This document shows, one piece after another, positions 36,191-45,558 of a stretch of DNA of 64,000 bases. Within the stretch, counting starts at the first letter, position 1. Each line of letters opens with the position of its first letter. The translations under genes were made by a program, and so were the position numbers. The notes below the pieces were generated by a model. The model worked only from the letters and a program-made list of their open reading frames with translations, had not been told where the DNA came from and ran no database searches. Source of the DNA: Paraglaciecola sp. L1A13 (lineage in GTDB: Bacteria; Pseudomonadota; Gammaproteobacteria; Enterobacterales; Alteromonadaceae); assembly GCF_009796745.1 (NCBI RefSeq), contig NZ_CP047024.1:1612001-1676000 (forward strand), written 5' to 3'.

Positions 36191-37837
36191 ATGCGCATAC
36201 TCATTGTTGATGACGATCCACTTAACCGTTTTTTATTGATCCATATGTTGGAGCAAAAAGGGTACGTTGATTGCTATGAAGCCCAAAGTGGCCGTGAAGC
36301 GCTGGGCTTAGCTAAACAAATTGACCCTGAGTTAATTTTGCTCGACGTGATGATGGAAGATATGAGCGGCTTCGAAGTGGCGCCTTTACTTAAAGCGCAG
36401 GCTGGCGACATATATCTTCCGATAATTTTCATTACTGCTTTGGATGATGAAGAAAGCTTAGGACGATGTTTGGATGTAGGTGGGGACGATTTTGTTGCCA
36501 AACCATTTAATAAAACCATTCTCGCAGCCAAAATTAGTGCCCATGCTCGTACGCGCGAGCTTAGTAAAAAATCATTTGCACAAAATCAACAATTAATCTT
36601 TTACCGTAAAGCGGTAGAGCGAGAACACAAAATTGTCGAACATATTTTTTCAAATGCAGTCACAAATGATCATAAATTATTACCTTATTTAGATTTTAAA
36701 TTACTTCCCGCAACGGATTTTAATGGTGATTTATTGCTCTTTTGCGCCGCTCCTGATGGCGGTTTATATTATCTGATTGGGGATTTTACCGGCCATGGAC
36801 TTGCGGCTGCAATTGGTGCGCTACCCGTTTCTCAGGCGTTTCACACAATGGCGAATAAGGGCCTGTCGGTGCTTGAAATGGCGCATACACTAAACGATAC
36901 CCTACTCAAACTACTGCCTGCGGATATGTTTTTTGCTGCAGCGATAGTGCAGGTTAGTAGTGGGGGGACGCAGTTTGAAATATGGAATAGCGGTATGCCT
37001 GACTTGCTGCTTTTAGACTCGAAGGGCAAAGTTATTCAGCGTCTGTCATCTCAGCATATGGCGTTAGGAATATTAGATGCGAGCGAGATGGACAGAGATA
37101 TCCAACGATGCCAAAGCGCTATCGGAGATCGTTTACTGGCGTTCTCCGATGGACTTATCGAAATCATGGATCTTGAGCATAATATGCTCAGCGAAAAACA
37201 GATCGAGAAATGGATTTCGCAGCAGTCGGATATTACCGTTGATGAGTTGTTTCAACGGATTGAGGACTTTAGTCAAGGGATAGCGCCTCTTGATGATCTC
37301 ACTTGTGTGTCATACACATGCCAATCACTAGTCAAACTTGAACATAGTCAATCTATCGCTCCTGTGCCTTTCGAATTATGTTTTGAAATGAATGTAGAGA
37401 TGATTAAAAAAGGCGAACCAGTTCAAAGTGTAATTAATATGGTGTGTAGTCAAACAGGTATGTATGCCTTACACGCAAGGTTATTCACAGTAGTCAGCGA
37501 ATTATATAACAATGCGTTGGATCACGGCTTACTAAAACTAGATTCAAAATTAAAACACTCTTCAGACGGATTCGAAGCGTATTTTGCATTAAGAACTCAA
37601 CGTTTAATGCAATTACAAGAAGGTCAGGTTACGCTCAGTCTCACTTATACACCGACTGAACGCATCTTGAAAATTATAGTGTGTGATTCAGGAGAAGGGT
37701 TCGCTCATCAATCTCATTCAATTCAGGCCGAGATTGGGGATCCCTATGGTCGCGGTATTCAACTCATAACTGCGTTATCAGATTCAGTACGTTACCTAGG
37801 TAGCGGCAACGTAGTAGAAGTATTATTCAATGTGTAA
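36191..37837 (+). CDS. Receiver / PP2C phosphatase / HATPase kinase partner-switch regulator (CrsR-like)
   Basis: Three domains are visible in 548 residues. A receiver (1-120) has ILIVDDDPLNR, the acceptor Asp in LILLDVMMEDMSG and Lys in VAKPFNK. A SpoIIE/PP2C phosphatase (about 165-375) has FNGDLLLF, IGDFTGHGLAAAIGALP and FSDGLIE, with Asp metal ligands. A C-terminal GHKL kinase (about 410-548) has an N box (VSELYNNALDHGLL) and DSGEGF and GRGIQLI boxes. Phosphorylation of the receiver probably switches it between dephosphorylating and phosphorylating the adjacent STAS protein. Confidence 0.9.
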   Translation: MRILIVDDDPLNRFLLIHMLEQKGYVDCYEAQSGREALGLAKQIDPELILLDVMMEDMSGFEVAPLLKAQAGDIYLPIIFITALDDEESLGRCLDVGGDDFVAKPFNKTILAAKISAHARTRELSKKSFAQNQQLIFYRKAVEREHKIVEHIFSNAVTNDHKLLPYLDFKLLPATDFNGDLLLFCAAPDGGLYYLIGDFTGHGLAAAIGALPVSQAFHTMANKGLSVLEMAHTLNDTLLKLLPADMFFAAAIVQVSSGGTQFEIWNSGMPDLLLLDSKGKVIQRLSSQHMALGILDASEMDRDIQRCQSAIGDRLLAFSDGLIEIMDLEHNMLSEKQIEKWISQQSDITVDELFQRIEDFSQGIAPLDDLTCVSYTCQSLVKLEHSQSIAPVPFELCFEMNVEMIKKGEPVQSVINMVCSQTGMYALHARLFTVVSELYNNALDHGLLKLDSKLKHSSDGFEAYFALRTQRLMQLQEGQVTLSLTYTPTERILKIIVCDSGEGFAHQSHSIQAEIGDPYGRGIQLITALSDSVRYLGSGNVVEVLFNV

Positions 37838-37847
37838 GGTATAAAAA

Positions 37848-38297
37848 ATGCAAACAACTATCAGAAAAGCTCAAGTAAGTGACATCAATGCATTAGTGAA
37901 TTTTAATCAATTAATGGCCAAAGAAACGGAAGATATGGAACTTGATAGTGACATTTTGACGTTGGGTGTAAGTAATCTGATAAACGATGTGAGCAAAGGT
38001 TTTTACTTAGTTGCAGAAGTTGACAGTCAAGTGGTGGGGAGCCTTATGGTAACCACAGAATGGAGCGATTGGCGTAACAGCGAATTTTGGTGGATACAAA
38101 GTGTCTATATAGTCCCTAAATTTCGCCGCAAGGGCCTTTACAGTGCATTATATAATGAAGTGAAATCTCTTGGTGATAAAGCGCAAAACGTGTGTGGATA
38201 CCGCTTGTACGTAGAACGTGAAAACCGTGTCGCCCAGCGTACCTACGAAGCACTCGATATGGATGAAAGCCACTACCTCATGTACGAGGGTAAATAA
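37848..38297 (+). CDS. GNAT-family N-acetyltransferase
   Basis: The 149-residue protein has the GNAT fold. The acetyl-CoA pyrophosphate loop appears as VPKFRRKGLYSALY (R/Q-x-x-G/A type), preceded by the beta-4 strand FWWIQSVYIV. The C-terminal strand region ENRVAQRTYEALDMDESHYLMYEG is typical. The substrate is unknown. It starts 10 bases after the CrsR-like gene and may be the third gene of that operon, but there is no established link. Confidence 0.85.
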   Translation: MQTTIRKAQVSDINALVNFNQLMAKETEDMELDSDILTLGVSNLINDVSKGFYLVAEVDSQVVGSLMVTTEWSDWRNSEFWWIQSVYIVPKFRRKGLYSALYNEVKSLGDKAQNVCGYRLYVERENRVAQRTYEALDMDESHYLMYEGK

Positions 38298-38309
38298 GCC
38301 AAACCTAAT

Positions 38310-38324
38310 TGATAACAATTCTCA
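38310..38324 (+). promoter_or_regulatory. Fur box upstream of ferric-iron ABC operon
   Basis: TGATAACAATTCTCA matches the 7-1-7 Fur consensus TGATAATnATTATCA at all but two positions. It lies within a longer perfect inverted repeat (9-base arms 38304-38312 and 38322-38330). It is 47 bases before the binding-protein gene, which is consistent with Fe-Fur repression. Confidence 0.75.
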
Positions 38325-38370
38325 ATTAGGGTAAACTGAGTGAATAGGTACACAATATTTTAAGCAGGTT

Positions 38371-39393
38371 ATGAGTTTGAAACGTTTTCTGAAAATGGTT
38401 AGTTTGGTTGGTTGTGTTTCTGTGGCTTCTTTAGCCAGTGCGCAAGAAGTAAATGTGTATTCGGCGCGCAAAGAAGCGCTGATAAAGCCTTTACTTGATA
38501 AATTTACTGAAAGCACTGGCATTTCAGTAAATCTGGTGACGGGTAATGCTGACGCGTTAATTACACGCTTAAAAAGTGAAGGTAAATACAGTCCTGCTGA
38601 TATTCTTATTACGACTGATGTAGGCAGACTCTACCGCGCGAAAGAGCAAGGGTTAACCCAAAAAATTGAAACTGACGCGTTAAAGACTCTGATCCCGCAA
38701 AATTATATCGATCCTCAAGGCCAATGGATAGGTTTCACCCTTCGCGCTAGACCACTGATGGTCGCGCCACAACGGGTTGACGAAACGCAACTGACTCGCA
38801 TGGAAGACTTAGCTGACAAGCAATGGCGCGGCAGAGTTTGTGTGCGCTCATCGAGCAATATTTATAATCAGTCTATGGTTGCGGCGATGATTGAACAACA
38901 AGGTGAAGAGAAAACTCAGGTTTGGTTAAACGATTTCGTGAAGAACTTTGCACGTACACCAAAAGGTGGTGACCGAGATCAAATTAAGGCGGTTGTTGCA
39001 GGGCAGTGTGATGTTGCTATTGCCAATACTTACTACCTAGCAGGTATGGCGAGTAGCGATGATAAAGCGACGCGAGAAACGGCTAGCAAAGTAAAAGTTA
39101 TTTGGCCGAATCAGCAAGACCGTGGCACTCATGTAAATATATCCGGTGCAGTCATCAGCAAATACGCACCTAATGTTGAGTCTGCCCAGAAGCTTATTAG
39201 CTTTATGTTGCAAGAAGATTCACAAGTCTGGTACGCCAAAACGAATCACGAATATCCGTTACGTAAAGAGGTCGAACAAAGTAAAGTATTAACATCTTTT
39301 GGTGCTTTTAAGGCCGAAAATATTGATCTCTCTCGCGTTGGTGAACTTAATCGTCAAGCTGTACTGATGATGGATAAAGCTGGCTGGAAGTAA
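38371..39393 (+). CDS. fbpA: Ferric-iron ABC transporter substrate-binding protein
   Basis: This periplasmic binding protein of 340 residues has a Sec signal ending SLASAQEV. The mature part begins VNVYSARKEALIKPLL and has the family segments FTESTGISVNLVTG, GRVCVRSSSNIYNQSMVA and the iron-binding Tyr pair in ANTYYLAGM. It resembles FbpA/FutA/AfuA ferric-ion carriers. It leads a three-gene importer behind a Fur box, which supports iron as the ligand. Confidence 0.93.
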   Translation: MSLKRFLKMVSLVGCVSVASLASAQEVNVYSARKEALIKPLLDKFTESTGISVNLVTGNADALITRLKSEGKYSPADILITTDVGRLYRAKEQGLTQKIETDALKTLIPQNYIDPQGQWIGFTLRARPLMVAPQRVDETQLTRMEDLADKQWRGRVCVRSSSNIYNQSMVAAMIEQQGEEKTQVWLNDFVKNFARTPKGGDRDQIKAVVAGQCDVAIANTYYLAGMASSDDKATRETASKVKVIWPNQQDRGTHVNISGAVISKYAPNVESAQKLISFMLQEDSQVWYAKTNHEYPLRKEVEQSKVLTSFGAFKAENIDLSRVGELNRQAVLMMDKAGWK

Positions 39394-39427
39394 CCTTTTA
39401 TTTAAATCTATATAAGATTCCACTTCA

Positions 39428-41065
39428 TTGAAAAAATCTAATTGGCGCGAGCCGTGGATGTGGGCTGTCACTGTCTTTAGTTTACTATTGGCAGTGCCAG
39501 TTTTATTAATTTTCGCCAGCCTATTTGTGCCTCAATACGAATTGTGGCAACACCTCTATGAAACTGTTCTAAGTGATTATGTTTACCACTCATTATTCAT
39601 TGCTTTTAGCGTTGGTGCGTTAACGTTATTGTTAGGTACTGGTTTGGCTTGGTTGATAGCCCGATATGAGTTTACTGGCAGACAAACACTGCAATGGCTT
39701 ATTTTGCTGCCAATGGCGATGCCAGCCTATATATTGGCGTATACCTACACAGGCATGCTCGATGTGGCAGGCCCTATTCAAAGCCAGCTACGTATTACGT
39801 TCGATTGGTCTTACCACGACTACTGGTTTCCTGATGTTCGCTCCATAGGCGGAGCTATCACTATGTTGTCACTGGTGTTATACCCTTATGTTTATATGCT
39901 CGCTCGTACTGCTTTTAGTGAACAATCGGCGAGTTTCTATGAAGCCAGCCGTAGTATGGGCGTGAGCGGTACCGCCTATTTTCGTAGAGTTGCTTTCCCT
40001 TTAGCTCGCCCTGCTATTTTAACGGGAACTGCACTGGCCATGATGGAGGCTTTTGCCGACTATGGTACGGTGCAGTACTTTGGGATTAACACTTTTACTA
40101 CAGGCATATTTCGAACTTGGAATGGTTTAGGAAATGCCATTGGGGCTGCACAATTAGCCGCAGTATTGACCAGTTTTGTGCTTGTATTATTACTGCTCGA
40201 AAAACATTCAAGACGACGGTTGAAGTACTTTCACCAAGGACAAGCGCACCATAGTGCAAAGCGCTTGCATTTGTCACCAATAAAGCGCATTTGGGCTATT
40301 TTGCTATGCCTGCTGCCGGTATTATTTGGTTTTATTATTCCAACTGTGCAATTAAGTGTTTGGGCGCTTGGCCGTGTATCCACTCAAGTGGACGAACAGT
40401 TTATCAATCTGATTTGGAATAGCTTTTATCTAGCGGCAAGTGCAGCGTTAATAGCAGTTGGACTGGCATTACTTTTTGCCTATGCAAAACGTTTATACCA
40501 CCATTGGTCGCTTACCAGTCAAGTGCAACTCGCAAGTTTGGGTTATGCTATTCCCGGTACCGTTATTGCGATAGGCGTTATGTTAATGCTTAGCGCAGTT
40601 GATGATGCATTGAATGCGTTGACTGAGTATGTATTTGATACTAGTGTCGGCTTGATATTTTCGGGTACCTTAGTGGCCTTATTATTGGCTTATTCAGTCC
40701 GTTTTTTGGCTGTAGCGCTACACAATGTTGAGGCTGGGTTGCAACGTATAAAACCGAGCATGGACGATGCTGCTCGATCGATGGGTTTATCGTCATTCGC
40801 CGTGCTAAAAAAAATTCATATACCGCTATTACGCGCCAGTGTTCTCAGTGCAATATTGTTGGTATTTGTGGATGTACTCAAAGAGCTACCTGCAACGCTT
40901 ATTCTTCGACCATTTAATTTTAATACATTAGCTGTTCGTACATTTGAACTAGCCTCCGAAGAGCGGTTGCAAGATGCCGCAGTGCCAGCTATTACCATCG
41001 TTTTAGTGGGCCTACTGCCTGTTTTCTTGTTAACCCGAGCTCTTGAATCGAATAAGAAAAAATGA
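39428..41065 (+). CDS. fbpB: Ferric-iron ABC transporter permease (fused two-domain)
   Basis: The 545-residue inner-membrane protein has about twelve hydrophobic helices forming two fused permease domains. Each half has an EAA loop: YEASRSMGVSGTAYFRRVAFPLARPA in the first and DDAARSMGLSSFAVLKKIHIPLLRA in the second. This organisation is typical of FbpB-type importers. The frame begins at a TTG (39428); no in-frame ATG lies near, and the SD is weak. It is 34 bases after fbpA. Confidence 0.92.
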   Translation: MKKSNWREPWMWAVTVFSLLLAVPVLLIFASLFVPQYELWQHLYETVLSDYVYHSLFIAFSVGALTLLLGTGLAWLIARYEFTGRQTLQWLILLPMAMPAYILAYTYTGMLDVAGPIQSQLRITFDWSYHDYWFPDVRSIGGAITMLSLVLYPYVYMLARTAFSEQSASFYEASRSMGVSGTAYFRRVAFPLARPAILTGTALAMMEAFADYGTVQYFGINTFTTGIFRTWNGLGNAIGAAQLAAVLTSFVLVLLLLEKHSRRRLKYFHQGQAHHSAKRLHLSPIKRIWAILLCLLPVLFGFIIPTVQLSVWALGRVSTQVDEQFINLIWNSFYLAASAALIAVGLALLFAYAKRLYHHWSLTSQVQLASLGYAIPGTVIAIGVMLMLSAVDDALNALTEYVFDTSVGLIFSGTLVALLLAYSVRFLAVALHNVEAGLQRIKPSMDDAARSMGLSSFAVLKKIHIPLLRASVLSAILLVFVDVLKELPATLILRPFNFNTLAVRTFELASEERLQDAAVPAITIVLVGLLPVFLLTRALESNKKK

Positions 41066-41095
41066 AATTATCTCCTGCGAAAAAATTGAATACTT

Positions 41096-42142
41096 ATGCT
41101 TGATTTAAACAGTATCTGTGTTGCCTATGACGATAAAGTTGTGGTGAATAACGTCTCATTTTCCCTAGTAAGTGGTGAGATTGGCTGCTTATTAGGTCCT
41201 TCGGGTTGCGGTAAAACCTCTATACTACGCGCTATAGCCGGCTTCGAGCATATTACTCACGGTGAAATCAAGCTTAGAGGTGTGCAGGTGGCTAGCCTTG
41301 ATACACATATCTCCCCAGAGTGCCGAAAAGTGGCAGTTGTTTTCCAAGATTTTGCGTTATTTCCACATTTAAACGTTGGACAAAATATTGCGTTTGGTTT
41401 ACTAAATCATACCACCAGACAAAAATCTCAACGCGTGAATGAATTATTAAAGCTGGTGGGCTTACCTGATATCAGTGAACGATTTACACATTCTTTGTCT
41501 GGGGGACAACAACAACGAGTCGCCTTAGCACGAGCCCTTGCTCCTCGCCCAGATTTGTTGTTGCTAGATGAGCCCTTTTCCAGCCTTGATGCTGAACTGA
41601 GAGAAGATCTAGCGAAGGACATTAGACGTATTCTTAAACACGAAGGGACAAGCGCATTATTGGTCACGCACGATCAGCATGAAGCCTTCGCAATGGCGGA
41701 TAACATTGGTGTGTTAAGAGAAGGGCGTTTATTGCAATGGGCGAGTGCCTATCAACTTTATCATCGACCCGTTGACAAATTCGTTGCTGAGTTTATCGGT
41801 CAAGGCACGCTGTTGCCTGGCAAAATTATTAATGGCCACTATGTTGAAACTAAGCTCGGCGTCTTTTCAATGACGCAAGCACAATCTGCGCAGTTTGCTC
41901 AGGAACAGTCAGTGGATGTATTGGTGCGACCGGATGATATTGTGCATGATGATAACAGCACGAATGTGGCGAAAGTCATAGCTCGCGCTTTTAAAGGTGC
42001 GCATATTTTGTATGAACTTGCTTTGAATGACGATCCTGCTTCTAAGGTGTTATGTCTCGCGCCAAGTCATCACGACCATGTATTAGGTGAGCGTATCGGC
42101 ATTCGGCTAGATTTGAAGCATTTAGTGCTGTTTAACGTATAA
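41096..42142 (+). CDS. fbpC: Ferric-iron ABC transporter ATP-binding protein
   Basis: The 348-residue ATPase powers the importer above. Motifs are Walker A GPSGCGKTS, Q-loop VVFQDFALFPHLNV, signature LSGGQQQRVALARAL, Walker B LLLLDEPFSSLDAEL and switch VTHDQHEAFAMA. The C-terminal third contains the OB-type regulatory domain with VLVRPDDIVHDD. It ends the fbpABC operon. Confidence 0.93.
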   Translation: MLDLNSICVAYDDKVVVNNVSFSLVSGEIGCLLGPSGCGKTSILRAIAGFEHITHGEIKLRGVQVASLDTHISPECRKVAVVFQDFALFPHLNVGQNIAFGLLNHTTRQKSQRVNELLKLVGLPDISERFTHSLSGGQQQRVALARALAPRPDLLLLDEPFSSLDAELREDLAKDIRRILKHEGTSALLVTHDQHEAFAMADNIGVLREGRLLQWASAYQLYHRPVDKFVAEFIGQGTLLPGKIINGHYVETKLGVFSMTQAQSAQFAQEQSVDVLVRPDDIVHDDNSTNVAKVIARAFKGAHILYELALNDDPASKVLCLAPSHHDHVLGERIGIRLDLKHLVLFNV

Positions 42143-42239
42143 ACGCAGCACTTTATCGATACTTTACTGGCGCAGGCTTGTTTTTGCATAAAAGATCGTT
42201 AGTTATAGATTTGCTTAAGTATTTCAAAGAGGAAAGCTA

Positions 42240-42689
42240 ATGATAAAAAAATTAGTCAATTGGTTTGAAGAAGTCACGCGTCAAGAAGCTGAATCTGGTC
42301 AGGGCAGCAGTCGAGAGGTCGCGACAGCGGTTTTATTGTACGAACTGATGCGCGCTGATGGTGAGTTAAATGTGCAAGAACAAGAAGCATATGAGCAGGT
42401 ATTGCGTACCCATTTTTCGTTGGACGAGAGTCAGTTGTCCGATCTGTTGGTGTTAACGAAAGATAAAGCTGCAGAAGCGGTGGACTTTTCGCAGTTTACG
42501 CGGATTATCAATGATGGTAGCTCTCTTGGTCAAAAACGAGGCATTATTGATGGCCTTTGGAAAATCGCCTACGCAGACGATGTTTTGGATCCCGAGGAAG
42601 AACATCTGATCCGACGAATTGCCGATTTGTTATATGTACCTCACAGCTTGTTTATTCAAAGTAAGCTTGCAGCATCTGGTCAGCTCTAA
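42240..42689 (+). CDS. TerB-like protein
   Basis: The 149-residue, mostly helical protein carries a TerB-type domain. Paired acidic motifs (MRADGELNVQEQE and AYADDVLDPEEEHLI) form the internally duplicated metal-binding pattern known for TerB. TerB-family proteins are linked to tellurite resistance and stress, but isolated copies like this one have no known role. An AGAGGAAAG element lies before the ATG. No other ter genes are present. Confidence 0.85.
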   Translation: MIKKLVNWFEEVTRQEAESGQGSSREVATAVLLYELMRADGELNVQEQEAYEQVLRTHFSLDESQLSDLLVLTKDKAAEAVDFSQFTRIINDGSSLGQKRGIIDGLWKIAYADDVLDPEEEHLIRRIADLLYVPHSLFIQSKLAASGQL

Positions 42690-43149
42690 TTAGTTTTATT
42701 CTATGTTGCTAATTAAAGACACCAGAGCGGAGTTGTTTTTCCTTGCCTAGTTCTTTTTTTACACGATTTACAGCAGTTGTTAAGCTAATTACAATCACTG
42801 TCTTTTATTAAAGACATAATTAATATTCTATGACTATATAGCATCTTATGCCTTCGTTTAAGTTGTTGATTTTTATCTATTTTGCACTTCTGGCTCAATT
42901 ATTGTTATACCAAGGTCGTAATCGTGCTTTTCTCGACTGGTTCCTCGAGAGTTATGCATGGATAGCGAGTACGGTGAAAATGGTAAAGATCAACTTCGAT
43001 ACTGTTATTGGCCGCAATGGCGTTTGCGACCGATGACGCTTATCATTTTTAAGCTGAGCTTACGGGCTGCGCTATCTGCAAGGCACGGACGCTATTTTAG
43101 TCATTTTCAATAAATCCAATTTTAGTTTGATACAGCGGACATTAATCAC
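42690..43149 (+). other. Intergenic region between TerB-like and EF-hand genes
   Basis: This 460-base stretch is AT-rich and poorly occupied. It includes a short inverted repeat GTCTTT-TATT-AAAGAC around 42799-42814 and one weak small frame listed next. No tRNA, terminator with a clear U-tract, or operator could be supported. Confidence 0.45.
42848..43036 (+). CDS. Possible small membrane protein, unrecognised
   Basis: A 62-residue frame begins with a hydrophobic segment (MPSFKLLIFIYFALLAQLLLY) and continues with charged residues. I see no Shine-Dalgarno element before the ATG and no family likeness. It is the only frame in a 460-base gap, which is the main reason to record it. It may be a chance frame. 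Confidence 0.2.
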   Translation: MPSFKLLIFIYFALLAQLLLYQGRNRAFLDWFLESYAWIASTVKMVKINFDTVIGRNGVCDR

Positions 43150-43416
43150 ATGAAACGAGCTTTTCCTTTACTTATTAGCCTTACATTAAGTTTGTTAACT
43201 GATGTTGCTTTGGCCACTCCGCTTCAGCCGCAGGACGATATTCTGCTGCGACTCGATAAAAATGCTGATGGTCAAATATCTATAAAAGAAGCCGTCGCTG
43301 ATCCTTTTATTCTAGAGTCATTTAGCCGTATTGATATTAATGGTGATGGGATTATTAGTCGCCATGAGTTATCAAGCGTGCAATTACGACGATCTCATGG
43401 ACATAGCTTGAACTGA
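43150..43416 (+). CDS. Small exported EF-hand protein
   Basis: The 88-residue product begins with a Sec signal (MKRAFPLLISLTLSLLTDVALA, cleavage near residue 22). Two EF-hand loops follow: DKNADGQISIKE and DINGDGIISRHE, both with Asp/Asn ligands and the final Glu. It should bind calcium in the periplasm or outside the cell. The function is unknown. It lies 100 bases upstream of the two-component genes on the same strand. Confidence 0.82.
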   Translation: MKRAFPLLISLTLSLLTDVALATPLQPQDDILLRLDKNADGQISIKEAVADPFILESFSRIDINGDGIISRHELSSVQLRRSHGHSLN

Positions 43417-43516
43417 GCTTAAATTAGCGCAGTAGTGTACGTCGAACAAGCTCGGATATTTACTGCCTAGTGTCTCAACCTTTTGTTATTATGCTGGCGA
43501 ATTAGGAAGGATTAGA

Positions 43517-44938
43517 TTGATAGGATTGCCAATGCAGCTTGGATCGTTACGCCAGCTAACCTTAGTCAGCTTTGCACTTGTGCTCGTGCCTTTAGTGGTA
43601 CTGCAATGGAATAGTCACATTACTTTAGGGCGAATGGGAGAAATCGCCACCAACGAGGCCGAGTTTTCGGTTGCAATGGTGCGCCAAGTTAATAGCTTAG
43701 AAAGTTTCTCTGTAGATATTGAACGCTTGATACGCCAATACCATGTGCTAAACAAAGAAGAATTAAAAGAATTATCTGACAAGTATGTTCAACGTTTTAC
43801 TGACTCATTAAACAATTTATGTTTTAAACTTGATTACTCTCAAGAATGTAGTGTGTTAACTGAACGCTTGGCTTGGTTTAGAAGCTATGACAGATTAAGT
43901 GATCAACTGCTTCTTGATGCACAATTAGCTGAATTTCGACGTGCGTTGACCGAATTGGGCCAAAGTGTTGATTCGTTACTCGATGATAGGATTAAAAAGC
44001 GTCAAGCTTATGTGGGTTCAGTACAACAAACTCAAGCGTGGTTAACGGCCTTATTAGTCAGTATTAGCTTATTGTTGATCATGTTTGGTAGTCAGCTGAT
44101 ATTGCGCCCCGTACGAAAGTTAGAACGAGTGATCGAGGCCATTTCTCAGCAAGAAGATGAACTACCAGATATTTCTAATTCGGGTCCTAAAGAACTTATC
44201 TTGGTTGAGCGTAAGTTACATCGTCTTGCCGATCGTTTAACCCAGTTGGAACATCTTCGTCATGCGTTACTGCGTCACGCCTCTCATGAGCTTAAAACAC
44301 CGTTGGCGAGTATTAAAGAAGGTTGCTCATTGCTCACCGAGCAGGTGGTAGGGGAGCTGAACGAGCGACAAATGGAAGTGATGTCGTTACTCAATAGTAG
44401 CACTGACCGACTGAATACCTTGATCATGCAATTGCTTGATTACAACTTGTTATTACAACAAGCCAAACCTGATTTTCAATGGTTAAAAACAGCGTCTTTA
44501 ATGGATGAGTTTATTACCGATAACCGGTTAGCTTTAGAACAGAATAACCATGAACTTGATACTAAAATTGAATTACCGCAAGTGTATGCGGATGCCAATT
44601 TGTTTCGGCGTATTCTTGATAACCTCCTGTCTAATGCAATTGCCCATGGTAGTAAAGGTCGACCAATAAACATTAAATTGTATCAACAGAAACATGTACA
44701 AGTATTAGATGTGGCTAACCGTGGGCAAAAAATTTCACCGGAGCAGAGAGCCATTTTGTTTGAACCTTTTAACCGTGGAGGTGGTAAGCGTAATGATCGT
44801 ATTATTGGATCCGGGTTGGGGTTGTCGATAGTTGCCGATTGTGCGCGTATGATGCGTGGTAAGGTCGAAATTGTCGATGTGGATTACGCGGATGTGTGTT
44901 TCCGGGTATCAATCCCTTTAAATGAGAAAAAACAATGA
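43517..44938 (+). CDS. glrK: Sensor histidine kinase GlrK (QseE-like)
   Basis: The 473-residue kinase has two membrane helices (about 12-28 and 168-188) with a periplasmic sensor between them, a HAMP region, a HisKA domain with phosphoacceptor His in RHASHELKTPLASIKEG, and a HATPase domain (NAIAHGS, GSGLGLSIVADCAR). It resembles GlrK/QseE across the HisKA region and has the same gene order. I favour the TTG at 43517, six bases after AGGAAGG; an ATG at 43532 is an alternative. Its stop overlaps the next start (ATGA). Confidence 0.92.
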   Translation: MIGLPMQLGSLRQLTLVSFALVLVPLVVLQWNSHITLGRMGEIATNEAEFSVAMVRQVNSLESFSVDIERLIRQYHVLNKEELKELSDKYVQRFTDSLNNLCFKLDYSQECSVLTERLAWFRSYDRLSDQLLLDAQLAEFRRALTELGQSVDSLLDDRIKKRQAYVGSVQQTQAWLTALLVSISLLLIMFGSQLILRPVRKLERVIEAISQQEDELPDISNSGPKELILVERKLHRLADRLTQLEHLRHALLRHASHELKTPLASIKEGCSLLTEQVVGELNERQMEVMSLLNSSTDRLNTLIMQLLDYNLLLQQAKPDFQWLKTASLMDEFITDNRLALEQNNHELDTKIELPQVYADANLFRRILDNLLSNAIAHGSKGRPINIKLYQQKHVQVLDVANRGQKISPEQRAILFEPFNRGGGKRNDRIIGSGLGLSIVADCARMMRGKVEIVDVDYADVCFRVSIPLNEKKQ

Positions 44939-45558
44939 GTTCTAATATAATAAAAGCAGGGATAAGCCTGCTCGTTCTAAGTTTATCCGGTTGTAAATTG
45001 GTTCCTGAAAACGATAGTAATTACGTCGAGCAAAGCACTAATCAAGAAAGAGCCTTCTGTTTATATCAATCTCCGGATGCGTCAGTGGAACATAATTGTG
45101 ATATTGATTATTGGTTGGGTTATTGGCTAGATGGGGATGAGATGACATGGGAACAGCGAAAATCTGAAATTGCCCTTTTAACTGAAACCCCACACGACCA
45201 ATTACGTAAAGTTTTACTTTGCCAAGGTAAAGACACCCCCTACCAAGACAAGCTACGATCTCAGTCTTGGGCATTGAGCCTCATAAAAGATCTCGATGGT
45301 GGCATGCAAGATATACTCAGTGTGATGATTTATAATCCGAGTCAAGTGTTATTGGAGTCTGAATCTGCTGTGGTGACGTTAAGCAAAATTAATGACGAGC
45401 AGTCAACCCGTGTTGAAGAACAACAAAAACTGTTCGAAAAACAGCAGAATGAAATTGATCAACAACGAGAACGTATTGAACAACAGCGCAGCCAAATCGA
45501 GCAGCTATTAAAAATAGAAGCATCGATTATGGACAACGCCAAAGGAGATCCTCAGTGA
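44935..45558 (+). CDS. qseG: QseG-like lipoprotein
   Basis: The 207-residue product has a lipoprotein signal (ISLLVLSLSGCKLVPE) with lipobox LSGC. The C-terminal part (about 160-195) is a Gln/Glu-rich coiled coil with repeated EQQ units. By position between the kinase and regulator it corresponds to QseG/YfhG, an outer-membrane lipoprotein that contacts QseE in E. coli. It overlaps both neighbours by four bases, so the three genes are coupled. Confidence 0.82.
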   Translation: MSSNIIKAGISLLVLSLSGCKLVPENDSNYVEQSTNQERAFCLYQSPDASVEHNCDIDYWLGYWLDGDEMTWEQRKSEIALLTETPHDQLRKVLLCQGKDTPYQDKLRSQSWALSLIKDLDGGMQDILSVMIYNPSQVLLESESAVVTLSKINDEQSTRVEEQQKLFEKQQNEIDQQRERIEQQRSQIEQLLKIEASIMDNAKGDPQ

